The position numbers were made by a program, and so were the translations under genes. From an uncultured Prevotella sp. (GTDB lineage: Bacteria > Bacteroidota > Bacteroidia > Bacteroidales > Bacteroidaceae), in assembly GCA_934204655.1 (NCBI GenBank), contig CAKPZJ010000005.1, forward strand, positions 1-64,000: DNA of 64,000 nucleotides, in the 5' to 3' direction. Below, in pieces: positions 8,454-17,067 of the stretch (position 1 is its first letter; every line of letters begins with the position of its first letter). The notes beneath the pieces were generated by a model. That model saw only the letters and a program-made list of their open reading frames with translations, was not told the DNA's origin and made no database searches.

Positions 8454-8605
8454 GCAGAGACGGCCTATGCCACCCTCAGGGGCTGCGACCTGCCCGTGCG
8501 GGCCTGGTTGCGCCGCAAGCCGTTCAGCGAACCCGGCAGATGAAAAGGTCATTACAATTCTGAAAATTATCGGCAAATCTTTTCTCCATGTCGTTTTTTT
8601 TCCCT

Positions 8606-8612
8606 TAATTTG
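8606..8612 (+). promoter_or_regulatory. Candidate -7 box for rnr
   Basis: TAATTTG followed by C, 27 nt before the rnr start, after a run of T. No clear -33 box is seen. Confidence 0.45.
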
Positions 8613-8638
8613 CAACTGTAATTCTAAACGATACCACT

Positions 8639-10930
8639 ATGGGAAAAGCTAAAAAGGGGGGAAAGCGCATCACCAAGCGGCAGCTCGCCGAGATGCTTGT
8701 GGCGCTTTTCTCTGACAATCCGGGAAAAGTATTCACCTTCAAAGAGATATTCCGAGCCCTCCACTTAGACACACACCCAGCCAAGATGCTGGCCGTGGAC
8801 ACCATGGAGGAGATGGCGTGGGACGACTTCCTCAAGCGAGTATCCATTAACTCGTACCAGCTTAACACGGAGGGACAGGTGCAGGAGGGCACGTTCCGCC
8901 GGAAGTCCAATGGCAAGAACTCGTTTGTCCCCGACGGCGACGAGCAGCCCATCTTCGTCTCCGAGCGCAACTCGCTGTCGGCCCTGGACGGCGACAGGGT
9001 GCGCGTGGCCTTCATGGCGCGCCGCCGAAACCACATCAAGGAGGCCAAGGTCATCGAGATACTACAGCGAAAGAAAGATACCTTCGTGGGCAAGCTCCGC
9101 ATAGGCAAGGACATAGCCTTCCTGGTTACCAACGATAACCTGGCGCACGACATACTCATCCCCAAGAACCGGCTGAAGAAAGGCACCAACGACGACAAGG
9201 CTCTGGTAAAGATAGTGAGCTGGCCCGACGAGGAGCACACCAACATGATAGGCGAGGTGATAGACGTACTGGGCAAGAGTGGCGACAATGATGTCGAGAT
9301 GAATACCATCCTGGCTCAGTATGGGCTTCCCTACCGCTACCCCAAGGCCGTGGAGGATGCCGCAGACAAGATTAGCGGTGAGATAACGGCTCAGGACGTA
9401 GCCGAGCGCGAGGACTTCCGCGCCACGTTTACCTGTACCATCGACCCCAAGGACGCCAAGGACTTCGACGACGCTCTGTCAATCCGTAAGCTGCCCAATG
9501 GACTGTGGGAGGTGGGCGTACACATCGCCGATGTATCTCACTATGTCAAGGAGGGCGACATTATAGACCGCGAAGCCCAGCGTAGGGCCACATCGGTTTA
9601 CTTGGTAGACCGCACGATACCCATGCTGCCCGAGCGGCTGTGCAACTACGTGTGCTCGCTGCGCCCCAACGAGGAGAAGCTATGCTATAGCGTGATATTC
9701 GACCTTGATGACGACGCGCAGGTACGCTCCTACCGCATCAGGCATACCATTATACGCTCAGACCGCCGCTATGCGTACGAGGAAGCCCAGCAGCTGCTCG
9801 AGGACAACGGCGTGGTAGACGGCACGGGTACTCCGGCGCCGCTGCCCGCGAACGGCCATTACAAGGGAGAGTTCGCCGAGGAGATAGTGACCCTGGACCG
9901 TCTGGCCAAGAAACTCCGCGCGGCGCGGTTCAAGAACGGGGCGGTCAAGTTTGACTCCGAGGAGCTGCACTTCGAGGTCGATGAGAAGGGCAAGCCCATC
10001 CGCTGCTTCTTCAAGAGGTCCAAGGATGCCAACAAGCTCATCGAGGAGTTTATGCTGCTGGCCAACCGTACCGTGGCAGAAAGCGTGGGCCGCGTGCCCA
10101 AGGGCAAGAAGGCCAAGACGTTCCCCTACCGCGTTCACGATAACCCCGACCCGCAGAAGATGGAGACCCTGCGCGAGTTCATAGTCAAGTTTGGCTACAA
10201 GGTGAAGACCGATGGCACCAAGGGAGCCATGGCACGCAGCCTCAACAAGCTCATGGACGACTGCACGGGTCGCCCGGAGCAGGCGCTGATACAGAAGGTG
10301 GCGCTCAGGGCCATGATGAAGGCCAAGTACACCACGCACAATATAGGGCACTTCGGTCTGGCGTTCGACTACTACACCCATTTCACCAGCCCCATCCGCC
10401 GCTACCCTGACACCATGGTTCACCGTCTGCTTACCCGTTATCAGGAGGGTGGCCGGTCGGCCAACGAGAAGCACTGCGAGGACCTCTGCAAGCACTGTTC
10501 TGACATGGAACAGGTAGCTCAGAACGCCGAGCGCGACTCTGTTAAGTACAAGATGGTCGAATTTATGGGCGACAAGATTGGCGAGCAGTTCGACGCTCAC
10601 ATCAGTGGCATCACGGCTTATGGTATCTATGCCGAGATAGACGAGAACCACTGCGAGGGCATGGTTCCTATGCGCGACCTGGACGACGACTACTACGAGT
10701 TCGACGAGCGCAACTTCTGTCTGGTGGGCCGCCGTCGCCACCACCGCTATCAGCTCGGCGACGCTGTCCGCATCCAGGTGGCGCGCGCCAATCTGGACAA
10801 GAAACAGCTTGACTTTACCCTCGTGGAGAGCGAGGACAAGACTGACAAGGCGCGTGCTACCCAGCAGACGGCCAAGGGACAGCACCCCACCGCCCATGAC
10901 GACCGTAACCGCAGCCGCAAGAAGCAATGA
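8639..10930 (+). CDS. rnr: Ribonuclease R
   Basis: 763 residues, a 3'-5' exoribonuclease of the RNB family. It opens with a basic, winged-helix-like region (KRITKRQLAEMLVALF), then cold-shock-type OB folds. The RNB catalytic centre is 'DPKDAKDFDDALSI' near residue 277, with the Asp cluster that binds Mg. The family signature HFGLAFDYYTHFTSPIRRYP is near residue 575, and a C-terminal S1 domain covers about residues 640-725. The tail is rich in Lys, Gln and His. RNase R degrades structured RNA including rRNA and mRNA in quality control. Its stop overlaps the next gene by 4 nt (ATGA), suggesting coupling. Confidence 0.95.
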   Translation: MGKAKKGGKRITKRQLAEMLVALFSDNPGKVFTFKEIFRALHLDTHPAKMLAVDTMEEMAWDDFLKRVSINSYQLNTEGQVQEGTFRRKSNGKNSFVPDGDEQPIFVSERNSLSALDGDRVRVAFMARRRNHIKEAKVIEILQRKKDTFVGKLRIGKDIAFLVTNDNLAHDILIPKNRLKKGTNDDKALVKIVSWPDEEHTNMIGEVIDVLGKSGDNDVEMNTILAQYGLPYRYPKAVEDAADKISGEITAQDVAEREDFRATFTCTIDPKDAKDFDDALSIRKLPNGLWEVGVHIADVSHYVKEGDIIDREAQRRATSVYLVDRTIPMLPERLCNYVCSLRPNEEKLCYSVIFDLDDDAQVRSYRIRHTIIRSDRRYAYEEAQQLLEDNGVVDGTGTPAPLPANGHYKGEFAEEIVTLDRLAKKLRAARFKNGAVKFDSEELHFEVDEKGKPIRCFFKRSKDANKLIEEFMLLANRTVAESVGRVPKGKKAKTFPYRVHDNPDPQKMETLREFIVKFGYKVKTDGTKGAMARSLNKLMDDCTGRPEQALIQKVALRAMMKAKYTTHNIGHFGLAFDYYTHFTSPIRRYPDTMVHRLLTRYQEGGRSANEKHCEDLCKHCSDMEQVAQNAERDSVKYKMVEFMGDKIGEQFDAHISGITAYGIYAEIDENHCEGMVPMRDLDDDYYEFDERNFCLVGRRRHHRYQLGDAVRIQVARANLDKKQLDFTLVESEDKTDKARATQQTAKGQHPTAHDDRNRSRKKQ

Positions 10931-11577
10931 AGATACACTTTAGCCACCGCGAGGAGCTATGGAACTCGTGGAGTCACGCCGGGGGCATCGCCTTAGGCGT
11001 GGCCTTTGGTATCGTGTTCCTGGTGTGGTCCTTCGAGAGCCACAATGGCTGGGCCACGGCTGGGGTGATACTCTATCTCTTCGGCATGCTCTGCTCGTAT
11101 GCGGCCTCGACCATCTACCATGCGCTCAGCGCGCGCTCTGTGTGGAAGGAGCGCCTGCGCCGCTGGGACCACGCGGCCATCTACTGGCACATAGCGGGCT
11201 CCTACTCGCCCATCACACTGGTGGCGCTGCGGGGCGACGGCCTGTGGGGCTGGGGCCTGTTCTGCTTCGTGTGGCTCTGCGCCATCTCGGGCACCATCAT
11301 GTCCTTCCGCCATCTGCGCGACCATAGTAACCTGGAGACGCTGTGCTTTGTGCTCATGGGCCTATCGGTCTTAGTGGCTTTCGGGCCACTGATGCACGCC
11401 GTAAGTACGTCGGCCGTGGTGTGGCTGGTGGCCGAGGGCGTGGCCTATATCACCGGTGCGGTCTTCTACACCCTTCACCGCCGCCGGTACATGCACACGG
11501 TGTTTCACTTCTTCGTGCTCCTCGGCTCTATCTGCCACATCATCTGCGTGTGGGACATCCTTATGCAGTATATATAA
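10927..11577 (+). CDS. Hemolysin III / PAQR-like membrane protein
   Basis: 216 residues with about seven predicted transmembrane helices. Family hallmarks are present: EELWNSWSHAGGIALG at the N-terminus, STIYHAL in the second helix region, WDHAAIYWHIAGSYSP and a C-terminal HxxxH-like pair around FHFFVLLGSICHI. These His and Asp residues correspond to the proposed metal site of the PAQR/CREST superfamily. The bacterial function is poorly known despite the 'hemolysin' name. Start overlaps rnr by 4 nt. Confidence 0.88.
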   Translation: MKIHFSHREELWNSWSHAGGIALGVAFGIVFLVWSFESHNGWATAGVILYLFGMLCSYAASTIYHALSARSVWKERLRRWDHAAIYWHIAGSYSPITLVALRGDGLWGWGLFCFVWLCAISGTIMSFRHLRDHSNLETLCFVLMGLSVLVAFGPLMHAVSTSAVVWLVAEGVAYITGAVFYTLHRRRYMHTVFHFFVLLGSICHIICVWDILMQYI

Positions 11578-11597
11578 CCCTCAATACATAACCTCTT

Positions 11598-13499
11598 ATG
11601 ACATCTACCACGCTCAGGAGCAGCCTCTGCCTGCTCGCCGCCATCCTGTGCCTGACGGCAGTACCCGCTAACGCACAGTCAAGGTTCGACAAATGGAAGT
11701 TTCCTACCCTCACCTCCAAGAAAGGGCCCAATGGCCTGGAGGGTGTTGTTGATGCCACAGGCCAATGGGTCGCCCAGCCTTACTTCGACCACATCCATTT
11801 CCCTTTTCGCTGCTATTTAGGCGAGGCTCGATACAAGGGGAGCAACAACTATTATATTATAGACCGCAACTTTAACATTGTGGGCAACGGTACTTATCCC
11901 TTTACCGATATTACGCCCTACTACGTTATCGTCAGAGACTACCCCAACTGCTATGCCATCAACGCCCGGGGCCAGCGCATCAGCGACATTTATAGTGAGA
12001 TGAAGAGATGGGACTATGGTTCTGACTGGGAGTGCGAACTGATCTTCTGCCGGCGCAAGGACAACGGCAAGTGGGACATACTGGGTGCCGACATGAAGCG
12101 CATAGGCAACGGCCCCGTAGATGGCGACCGGCAGTATGGCGACCGTATGTACGACGTATGCCCATACACTATGCGCAACAACGCTGACGGCCACGACGAG
12201 AAAATAATAGGACTGATACGCTTTGTAAAGGACCGCCACTACGGTCTGATGAACCTGGCTGGCGAGATAATAGTACCACCCATATATGCCAATATAGACA
12301 ACCTATATCTGGATGAAGACATCTACACCAAAACCAAGTACAAGGGCGCGCAGTGTACGCCCGAACAGCTTGAGCGGACGGCTCTCTTCACCTGCGAGAC
12401 CGACCGGGGCACCATCGTGGTATGCGATGCCATGGGGCAGACGGTCATCCCGGAGCAGAAGAGGCCCAAGTACATGGTCAAGCACATGGCTAAGAACATG
12501 GTGAAGTACTTGGGGCCTTATCTGGCACGTGCCAACGACAACGACAAGCTGTGGCGGACTCGGATAACGGCTCCTTACTATGAGTTCATAGCCCGCGTAG
12601 ACAAGTGCCTTATCACGGAGGTACCCAAGACGGCCAAGACGCAGAACCTGTTAGCGATGGCCCAGGCCGACCAGGCTCAGAAAGACCGGCTGCTGGCTCA
12701 GCAACAGCGCCAGGAGGCTGCCGCCCGTCAGCGTCAGCAGGCACAGGCTCGGGCCAACAACCGTTCTGTCTCTACACAGAGCAACCGCCGCTCTACCGCA
12801 CAGGGCCAGACTCGGCGCAGCACCTCGCAGGCCTCGGCCAACATCCCCCACCCTGCCTACGGTACCCTGCCCTCGTCTAACAGCACCTACTTCTACGGCA
12901 AGACGGGTGGCAAGGCTGGCGAGGTGAGCCTCAACATCACCGGCCACTCCAATGGCGGCTGCTGGATACAGCTCCGAGCCTACAACATAGGCATCTACGC
13001 CCACAACTTCGGCCCCGACAATGTCAAGTACGAGGGCGACTACATTGTAGTGGGCGGCCGCTTCTTCCAGCCGGGCTTTCTCAACTACACCCAAGGCACC
13101 TACATCGATGCCCCTACCATCAAGATAGCCAAAGACTGGAGCCACATTATCTATATAGACCTCCAGGGCAGGCAGAGTGTGTACGACCGCCCCATAGCCG
13201 AGGCCGTCTACCGCCAGCACGAGGCCAACGTGAACCGGTACAACGCTCAGCACGGTCTGTTCGAGCACGACAAGAACTACCAGCGCCAGGAGGCCGAGTA
13301 CAACAACCGTCGCGCGCAGGAGATGCGCAGCAACAGTCCTTCGGGCAACACGCAGCGCAGCCAGAGCAGTACCAGCCGGCCGGCCAATAAGAAAATGGAC
13401 GTGCGTGTAGACGACCCCAACTATACCGGCAGTACCGAGCGTGCCTGGTGCGAGCAGTGCCAGAAGTGGGACATCCCTCACCGCCACATCAAGAAGTAG
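11598..13499 (+). CDS. Secreted WG-repeat-like protein with a Gln/Arg-rich linker
   Basis: 633 residues with a cleavable signal peptide (ends about AVPANA, residue 26). The N-terminal half contains several WG-like repeats (GLEGVVDATGQWVAQPYFD; KWDILGADMKRIGN; HYGLMNLAGEIIVPPIYA), a beta motif common in Bacteroidetes secreted proteins. Residues ~350-415 are a low-complexity Gln/Ala/Arg/Ser linker. A second beta-rich domain (about 420-540) follows, then a basic tail ending in CEQCQKWDIPHRHIKK, a Cys/His cluster that could bind metal. It lies 20 nt after the hemolysin III gene and could be in the rnr operon. Function unknown. Confidence 0.7.
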   Translation: MTSTTLRSSLCLLAAILCLTAVPANAQSRFDKWKFPTLTSKKGPNGLEGVVDATGQWVAQPYFDHIHFPFRCYLGEARYKGSNNYYIIDRNFNIVGNGTYPFTDITPYYVIVRDYPNCYAINARGQRISDIYSEMKRWDYGSDWECELIFCRRKDNGKWDILGADMKRIGNGPVDGDRQYGDRMYDVCPYTMRNNADGHDEKIIGLIRFVKDRHYGLMNLAGEIIVPPIYANIDNLYLDEDIYTKTKYKGAQCTPEQLERTALFTCETDRGTIVVCDAMGQTVIPEQKRPKYMVKHMAKNMVKYLGPYLARANDNDKLWRTRITAPYYEFIARVDKCLITEVPKTAKTQNLLAMAQADQAQKDRLLAQQQRQEAAARQRQQAQARANNRSVSTQSNRRSTAQGQTRRSTSQASANIPHPAYGTLPSSNSTYFYGKTGGKAGEVSLNITGHSNGGCWIQLRAYNIGIYAHNFGPDNVKYEGDYIVVGGRFFQPGFLNYTQGTYIDAPTIKIAKDWSHIIYIDLQGRQSVYDRPIAEAVYRQHEANVNRYNAQHGLFEHDKNYQRQEAEYNNRRAQEMRSNSPSGNTQRSQSSTSRPANKKMDVRVDDPNYTGSTERAWCEQCQKWDIPHRHIKK

Positions 13500-13562
13500 C
13501 TACGGGGGATAGGGTGGCTACCCTGGCCAGACAGGAAGCCATTCCTATACCTTATTATATAT

Positions 13563-13598
13563 ATAAAGGCGGAGCCCCTGACAGGACTCCGCCTTTAT
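13563..13598. terminator. Strong hairpin between convergent genes
   Basis: A perfect 12-bp stem ATAAAGGCGGAG/CTCCGCCTTTAT with a 12-nt loop, between the WG-repeat gene and the metallophosphoesterase gene. It is preceded at 13544-13565 by the same AT-rich tract seen at 4401-4422. Confidence 0.75.
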
Positions 13599-13625
13599 GC
13601 GCACCACACCGGCGAACCGGGCCGC

Positions 13626-16502
13626 TTACGGGGCCACTACCTTGACCACCGGCTGCGCATTGACCTGTACCAGCACCACGCCCCGAGCCTGCACGGGGAG
13701 GCTCACGTGGCTCTGTGCCTTGCCATTCCAGTTTGCTATGGTCTTGCCGTCAACGGTGCAGACACGTATGGCCCGAATGGCTTTACCCGACACCGTGACA
13801 TGACCGCCCTGCGACTTCACCTCATAAGGAGAGGACGACACGGCATCTATGGCCGTAGCCTCGCCTACGGTAAAGTGTATGGGCTCTGATATCCGCTCGT
13901 CTCCCAGGGCTATATAGGCTGTGTAGGTGCCCGCGCCAGAGAGTTCCGCGAGGGTGCGGGCCGCCATGGTAGCAGTCTCGCCCTCCTGGACGAATGTCTT
14001 CTTAGTCTTTCCGTCCTTGCCGACCAGCACCAGGCAAGGCGTATCCCAAGTGGGAAGATTGTAGCAGTAGAAAGCACAGGTCTCATTGCTTCCGTAGGCC
14101 GCCTTGTCGGCCTCGACCACGGCCGGGCGACCCACTACAAAGTACTGGCGAGGAAAGAAAGAGGTATAGTTGTTCATAAAGAAGTACTCCACGAAGTAAT
14201 AGCCCGTCGGCGGAACGGTGTTGATAGTGCCCGCCACATTGAGCGTCACGCTGCCTGTGGGCTTCGTGACATTGGCCCACAGGTAACTGTACACGCCGCT
14301 GACGATGGGGTCGCCGGGGCCTGCCTGCCCCGTGTCGTACACACCCACCCAGTCCTTAGAGAGAGCCGGGGCGTGGGCGAGCGACACCACGATGGGCTCG
14401 CCCTCGTCGTACACCGTCTTGTCGAGGGCCATCTCGAAAGCCTGGTCACCGTCATTGGTATTGGCGGTCACGATAAAGGGCACCCTGTCGGTGATGGTGG
14501 TGTAGCCCCCGTCCTGAAAGAGCACCACATAGTACTCATAGGCATCCTTAATCTGAAACGTTACCGAGCCGCTGGCCGTCTTGGTGTTGGCCCACTTGAC
14601 CGACGGATTTCCCTTGCCGGGGTTCTTGTCGCGCTTGTAGATGCCCACCCAGCCCGAGGCCGTGCTGGCATTGTCGAAGGTGATGACGATGTCCTCGCCG
14701 GGGGCATAGATGCGCTTATCGGTCTTCACCATGGGCAGGGCGCTCTTGGCCGTAACCACAAACTCCCGTCCCTCTGAATAGTCTGACCAGTTGAGGTTCA
14801 TGTTGCGGTTACGGCAGCGTACATAGTAGGTGCCAGGCTCCACCTCGCCGTCGCTGATAGACAGCGTGGTGACCTCGCCCGAGGGGTTGAGGTTCTTGGG
14901 GGTATAGTCGTCATTGGCCCCGTACATATCCTCGAAGGTCACCACCCTGCTCAGCACCACATCGGTAAAGTCAGCATCGCGGGCCACCTGGTACTGGGCC
15001 GAGTGCAGCCCCGTGGCAGCCGCAGCCTGATGTATGGCGATGGGGAACGCCGTGCCGTCGATGCTGCCATCGATAGCCGGAACCGTCGGCATGCTGCTAT
15101 CGCCTATCTTACGCGAAAAGTGGTCTACCAGCTCGTTGTCCAGGGCCAGTCGGCTGTTGCCCACCGAGTAGCACTCCACATCCATAGTCTTGCTCTCGGG
15201 GTCAAACTCTACTATCTGGTACGTCCACTGGTCCAGCGTCTTCTGTACTTCCTGCCTGTCCAGGTTGTCGGGGGTAGTGCCCCAGAGCTGTTCATAGCCC
15301 TTGGCCGACGTACCTACACCGCCACCACTGATAATGTGGTACACAGGCGCGTTGGTCATCTGGCCACGGGCGTAGAGATGGTGATGGCCGGCGTAGTCGA
15401 GTACAAACTTAGGCGAACGCTGCAGGATAGGCATCAGCTGGAGCAACATCCACGTAGAGTAGTCGTTGCAGTACTGCTCGGCATAGAGCGGCCGGTGGTT
15501 TACGGCCATGATAAACTGTACCGAGGCATCCTTGTCGGCCGCCTGGATCACCTGGCGCGCCCACTCCTTCTGCGTGGGACCCGTGCCGTCGGTGTTTAGC
15601 ACCATGATGAGCACCGACCCCGTCTGGTAAGCATAGTAATTGGCCGTGCCGCTCTTGATGCCCTGGTACTCTATGTCGCCATAGCGATGGTAGTGACCGT
15701 TGTAGAGCACCAGCTTGTCGTCGCTCTTCAGCTCGTGGTTGCCCACGGCGGTGAGGATGGGCAGACTGCTCATCACCGAGCGCGACTTAAACAGGTGGGT
15801 CTGGTCGTACTGTTTCAGTTCGCCACGGTCCACCTGGTCGCCCACGTTAACCAGCAGCCTGAAGTGCTCATTCATCTCGGCCTGGCCCCACTTACGGTCG
15901 GCGGTGGCCTTGGCAGCCTTGAGCATCCACTCGTAGTCCGAGTGGTCGTTGCGTTGGTGGTCGCCTATGAGCAGCAGCCTCACCTTGGCCTTGTCTCCGG
16001 GCTGCGGGGCCGTGGTGAAGCGGTACACACGCGAGGTCACCCCGCAGCTCTCCACCTGATAGTAGTACGTGGTGGCCGCCTTGAGCCCGTCCACGTGGCA
16101 CTCGTTCCAGTAGTAGTCGGCTGCCAGACTGGTGGCCGTGTTGTCCAGTACCCGCGTCAGGGCATCGGGGCGCGTGCCTATACGCACCTTGGAACCCGTG
16201 GCGTCCGTGCTGGTCTTCCAGCATATATTAATAGAGGTGGGAGTGTTGATGAGCAGATAGGGAGCCGTCACCGTGCTCGGGCCGGCCGGACTCACCGTGA
16301 GCCGCGTAGCCTCATAGGTTCCGTCGCCCTTGTCGGTGTAGATAATATCGGGCTCGGTATACTCCTTGCCACCGATGGTGGCTGTGGCGCCCTGCACTAT
16401 CTTGGTCTCGCTGAACGACGATACCTTGCGCTGGGCCGTGGCGGGCATCATGCTTACCATCAGCAGGGCCGCCAGACATAGTCTTTGTGTTGTAGAAAAC
16501 AT
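13626..16502 (-). CDS. Secreted purple-acid-phosphatase-like metallophosphoesterase, multidomain
   Basis: 958 residues with a signal peptide (ends MPATAQ, about 23). Residues ~75-170 resemble the fibronectin-type N-domain of purple acid phosphatases (INICWKTSTDATGSKVRIG, TTYYYQVES). The calcineurin-like catalytic domain spans about 175-430, with IGDHQRND, NVGDQVDRGE, AVGNHELKSDD, VNHRPLY and AGHHHLYAR supplying the two-metal ligands. Two similar Ig-like modules follow (near 595-695 and 700-810), each with a 'GWVGIYKRD' or 'DWVGVYDTG' motif. The last ~65 residues (VTVSGKAIRAIRVCTVDGK then GVVLVQVNAQPVVKVVA) resemble a type IX secretion sorting domain. Likely an exported phosphatase acting at the cell surface; substrate unknown. 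Confidence 0.85.
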   Translation of the reverse strand: MFSTTQRLCLAALLMVSMMPATAQRKVSSFSETKIVQGATATIGGKEYTEPDIIYTDKGDGTYEATRLTVSPAGPSTVTAPYLLINTPTSINICWKTSTDATGSKVRIGTRPDALTRVLDNTATSLAADYYWNECHVDGLKAATTYYYQVESCGVTSRVYRFTTAPQPGDKAKVRLLLIGDHQRNDHSDYEWMLKAAKATADRKWGQAEMNEHFRLLVNVGDQVDRGELKQYDQTHLFKSRSVMSSLPILTAVGNHELKSDDKLVLYNGHYHRYGDIEYQGIKSGTANYYAYQTGSVLIMVLNTDGTGPTQKEWARQVIQAADKDASVQFIMAVNHRPLYAEQYCNDYSTWMLLQLMPILQRSPKFVLDYAGHHHLYARGQMTNAPVYHIISGGGVGTSAKGYEQLWGTTPDNLDRQEVQKTLDQWTYQIVEFDPESKTMDVECYSVGNSRLALDNELVDHFSRKIGDSSMPTVPAIDGSIDGTAFPIAIHQAAAATGLHSAQYQVARDADFTDVVLSRVVTFEDMYGANDDYTPKNLNPSGEVTTLSISDGEVEPGTYYVRCRNRNMNLNWSDYSEGREFVVTAKSALPMVKTDKRIYAPGEDIVITFDNASTASGWVGIYKRDKNPGKGNPSVKWANTKTASGSVTFQIKDAYEYYVVLFQDGGYTTITDRVPFIVTANTNDGDQAFEMALDKTVYDEGEPIVVSLAHAPALSKDWVGVYDTGQAGPGDPIVSGVYSYLWANVTKPTGSVTLNVAGTINTVPPTGYYFVEYFFMNNYTSFFPRQYFVVGRPAVVEADKAAYGSNETCAFYCYNLPTWDTPCLVLVGKDGKTKKTFVQEGETATMAARTLAELSGAGTYTAYIALGDERISEPIHFTVGEATAIDAVSSSPYEVKSQGGHVTVSGKAIRAIRVCTVDGKTIANWNGKAQSHVSLPVQARGVVLVQVNAQPVVKVVAP

Positions 16503-16590
16503 CTGTTTATAGCGTTTTAGTTATTAATAATCGGTCTGTAAGTAGCTCCGCGCGCCGCCCCCGTCATTGCAGGGTTGGCCACGCACTCCA

Positions 16591-16598
16591 CAAAATTA
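16591..16598 (-). promoter_or_regulatory. Candidate -7 box for the metallophosphoesterase gene
   Basis: Minus strand reads TAATTTTG, a good -7 consensus match, giving a predicted leader of about 80 nt. Confidence 0.5.
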
Positions 16599-16662
16599 CG
16601 ACTTTCTGCCTATACTACCGCAATAAAAGTGTTAAATCTTCCTGCAACCACCCCAAGGGGCG

Positions 16663-16898
16663 AAAAGTAAAACAGTAGAAAGGCAAAAGAGTAAAAAGAG
16701 CCACCCGCTCATTACCCTTGGCAAGCCCGTGACCATCGCGGGCGAAGAAAAGACCGGTCTTTAGCTTTCTAAAGACGGCTCCGAGAAACGTAAAGGTCGG
16801 TCTCCACGATTTTTGCGACTGCCATTGGCGTACAAATGTTCTTCACCAACGCACAGGCAGCGTTTTTTACTCTTTTGCCTTTCTACTCTTTTACTTTT
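16663..16898. repeat. Long inverted repeat of purine-rich arms (E-type), copy 1
   Basis: Arms at 16663-16697 and 16864-16898 are 35 nt each and complementary at 34 of 35 positions. They are built from GTAAAA-like words and enclose 166 nt including an A-family element. A diverged version with the same layout is at 26013-26199. Confidence 0.8.
16751..16803 (+). repeat. A-family element, copy 2
   Basis: 53 bp, starting AGACCGGTCTTTA and ending TAAAGGTCGGTCT (11 of 13 complementary). An internal GTCTTTAG-CTTT-CTAAAGAC hairpin is present. This is the most compact copy in the window. Confidence 0.8.
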
Positions 16899-16997
16899 TA
16901 GAATTACCTTTTTACTTTTTAAGCCTTTTATTTTTCAACTAACGATAGCTACTAAAAATATTTGGGCTCCAAGGAGGCGTATCTCTGCTATTTTCAC

Positions 16998-17005
16998 TAA
17001 CTTTG
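16998..17005 (+). promoter_or_regulatory. Candidate -7 box for the glycosidase operon
   Basis: TAACTTTG followed by C, 62 nt before the GH92 ATG at 17068. It would drive GH92, the DUF4965 protein and GH78. Confidence 0.5.
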
Positions 17006-17067
17006 CATAGGTTAGGGCCATCGTGGCCCACCCTATTACTGACTTTATAACAACTATACGATTAATT

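Larger units (their letters stand above)
16503..17067. other. Non-coding divergent spacer with promoters and repeats
   Basis: Between the divergent metallophosphoesterase and GH92 genes. It contains a minus-strand promoter box (16591-16598), a 35-bp inverted repeat pair (16663-16697 and 16864-16898) surrounding an A-family element (16751-16803), and a plus-strand promoter box (16998-17005). No gene is seen. Confidence 0.75.

Noticed and set aside
9758..10927. Long open frame (389 codons) opposite rnr
   Set aside because: A GC-rich shadow of rnr; its Val/Leu/His-rich translation resembles no protein and it has no start context.
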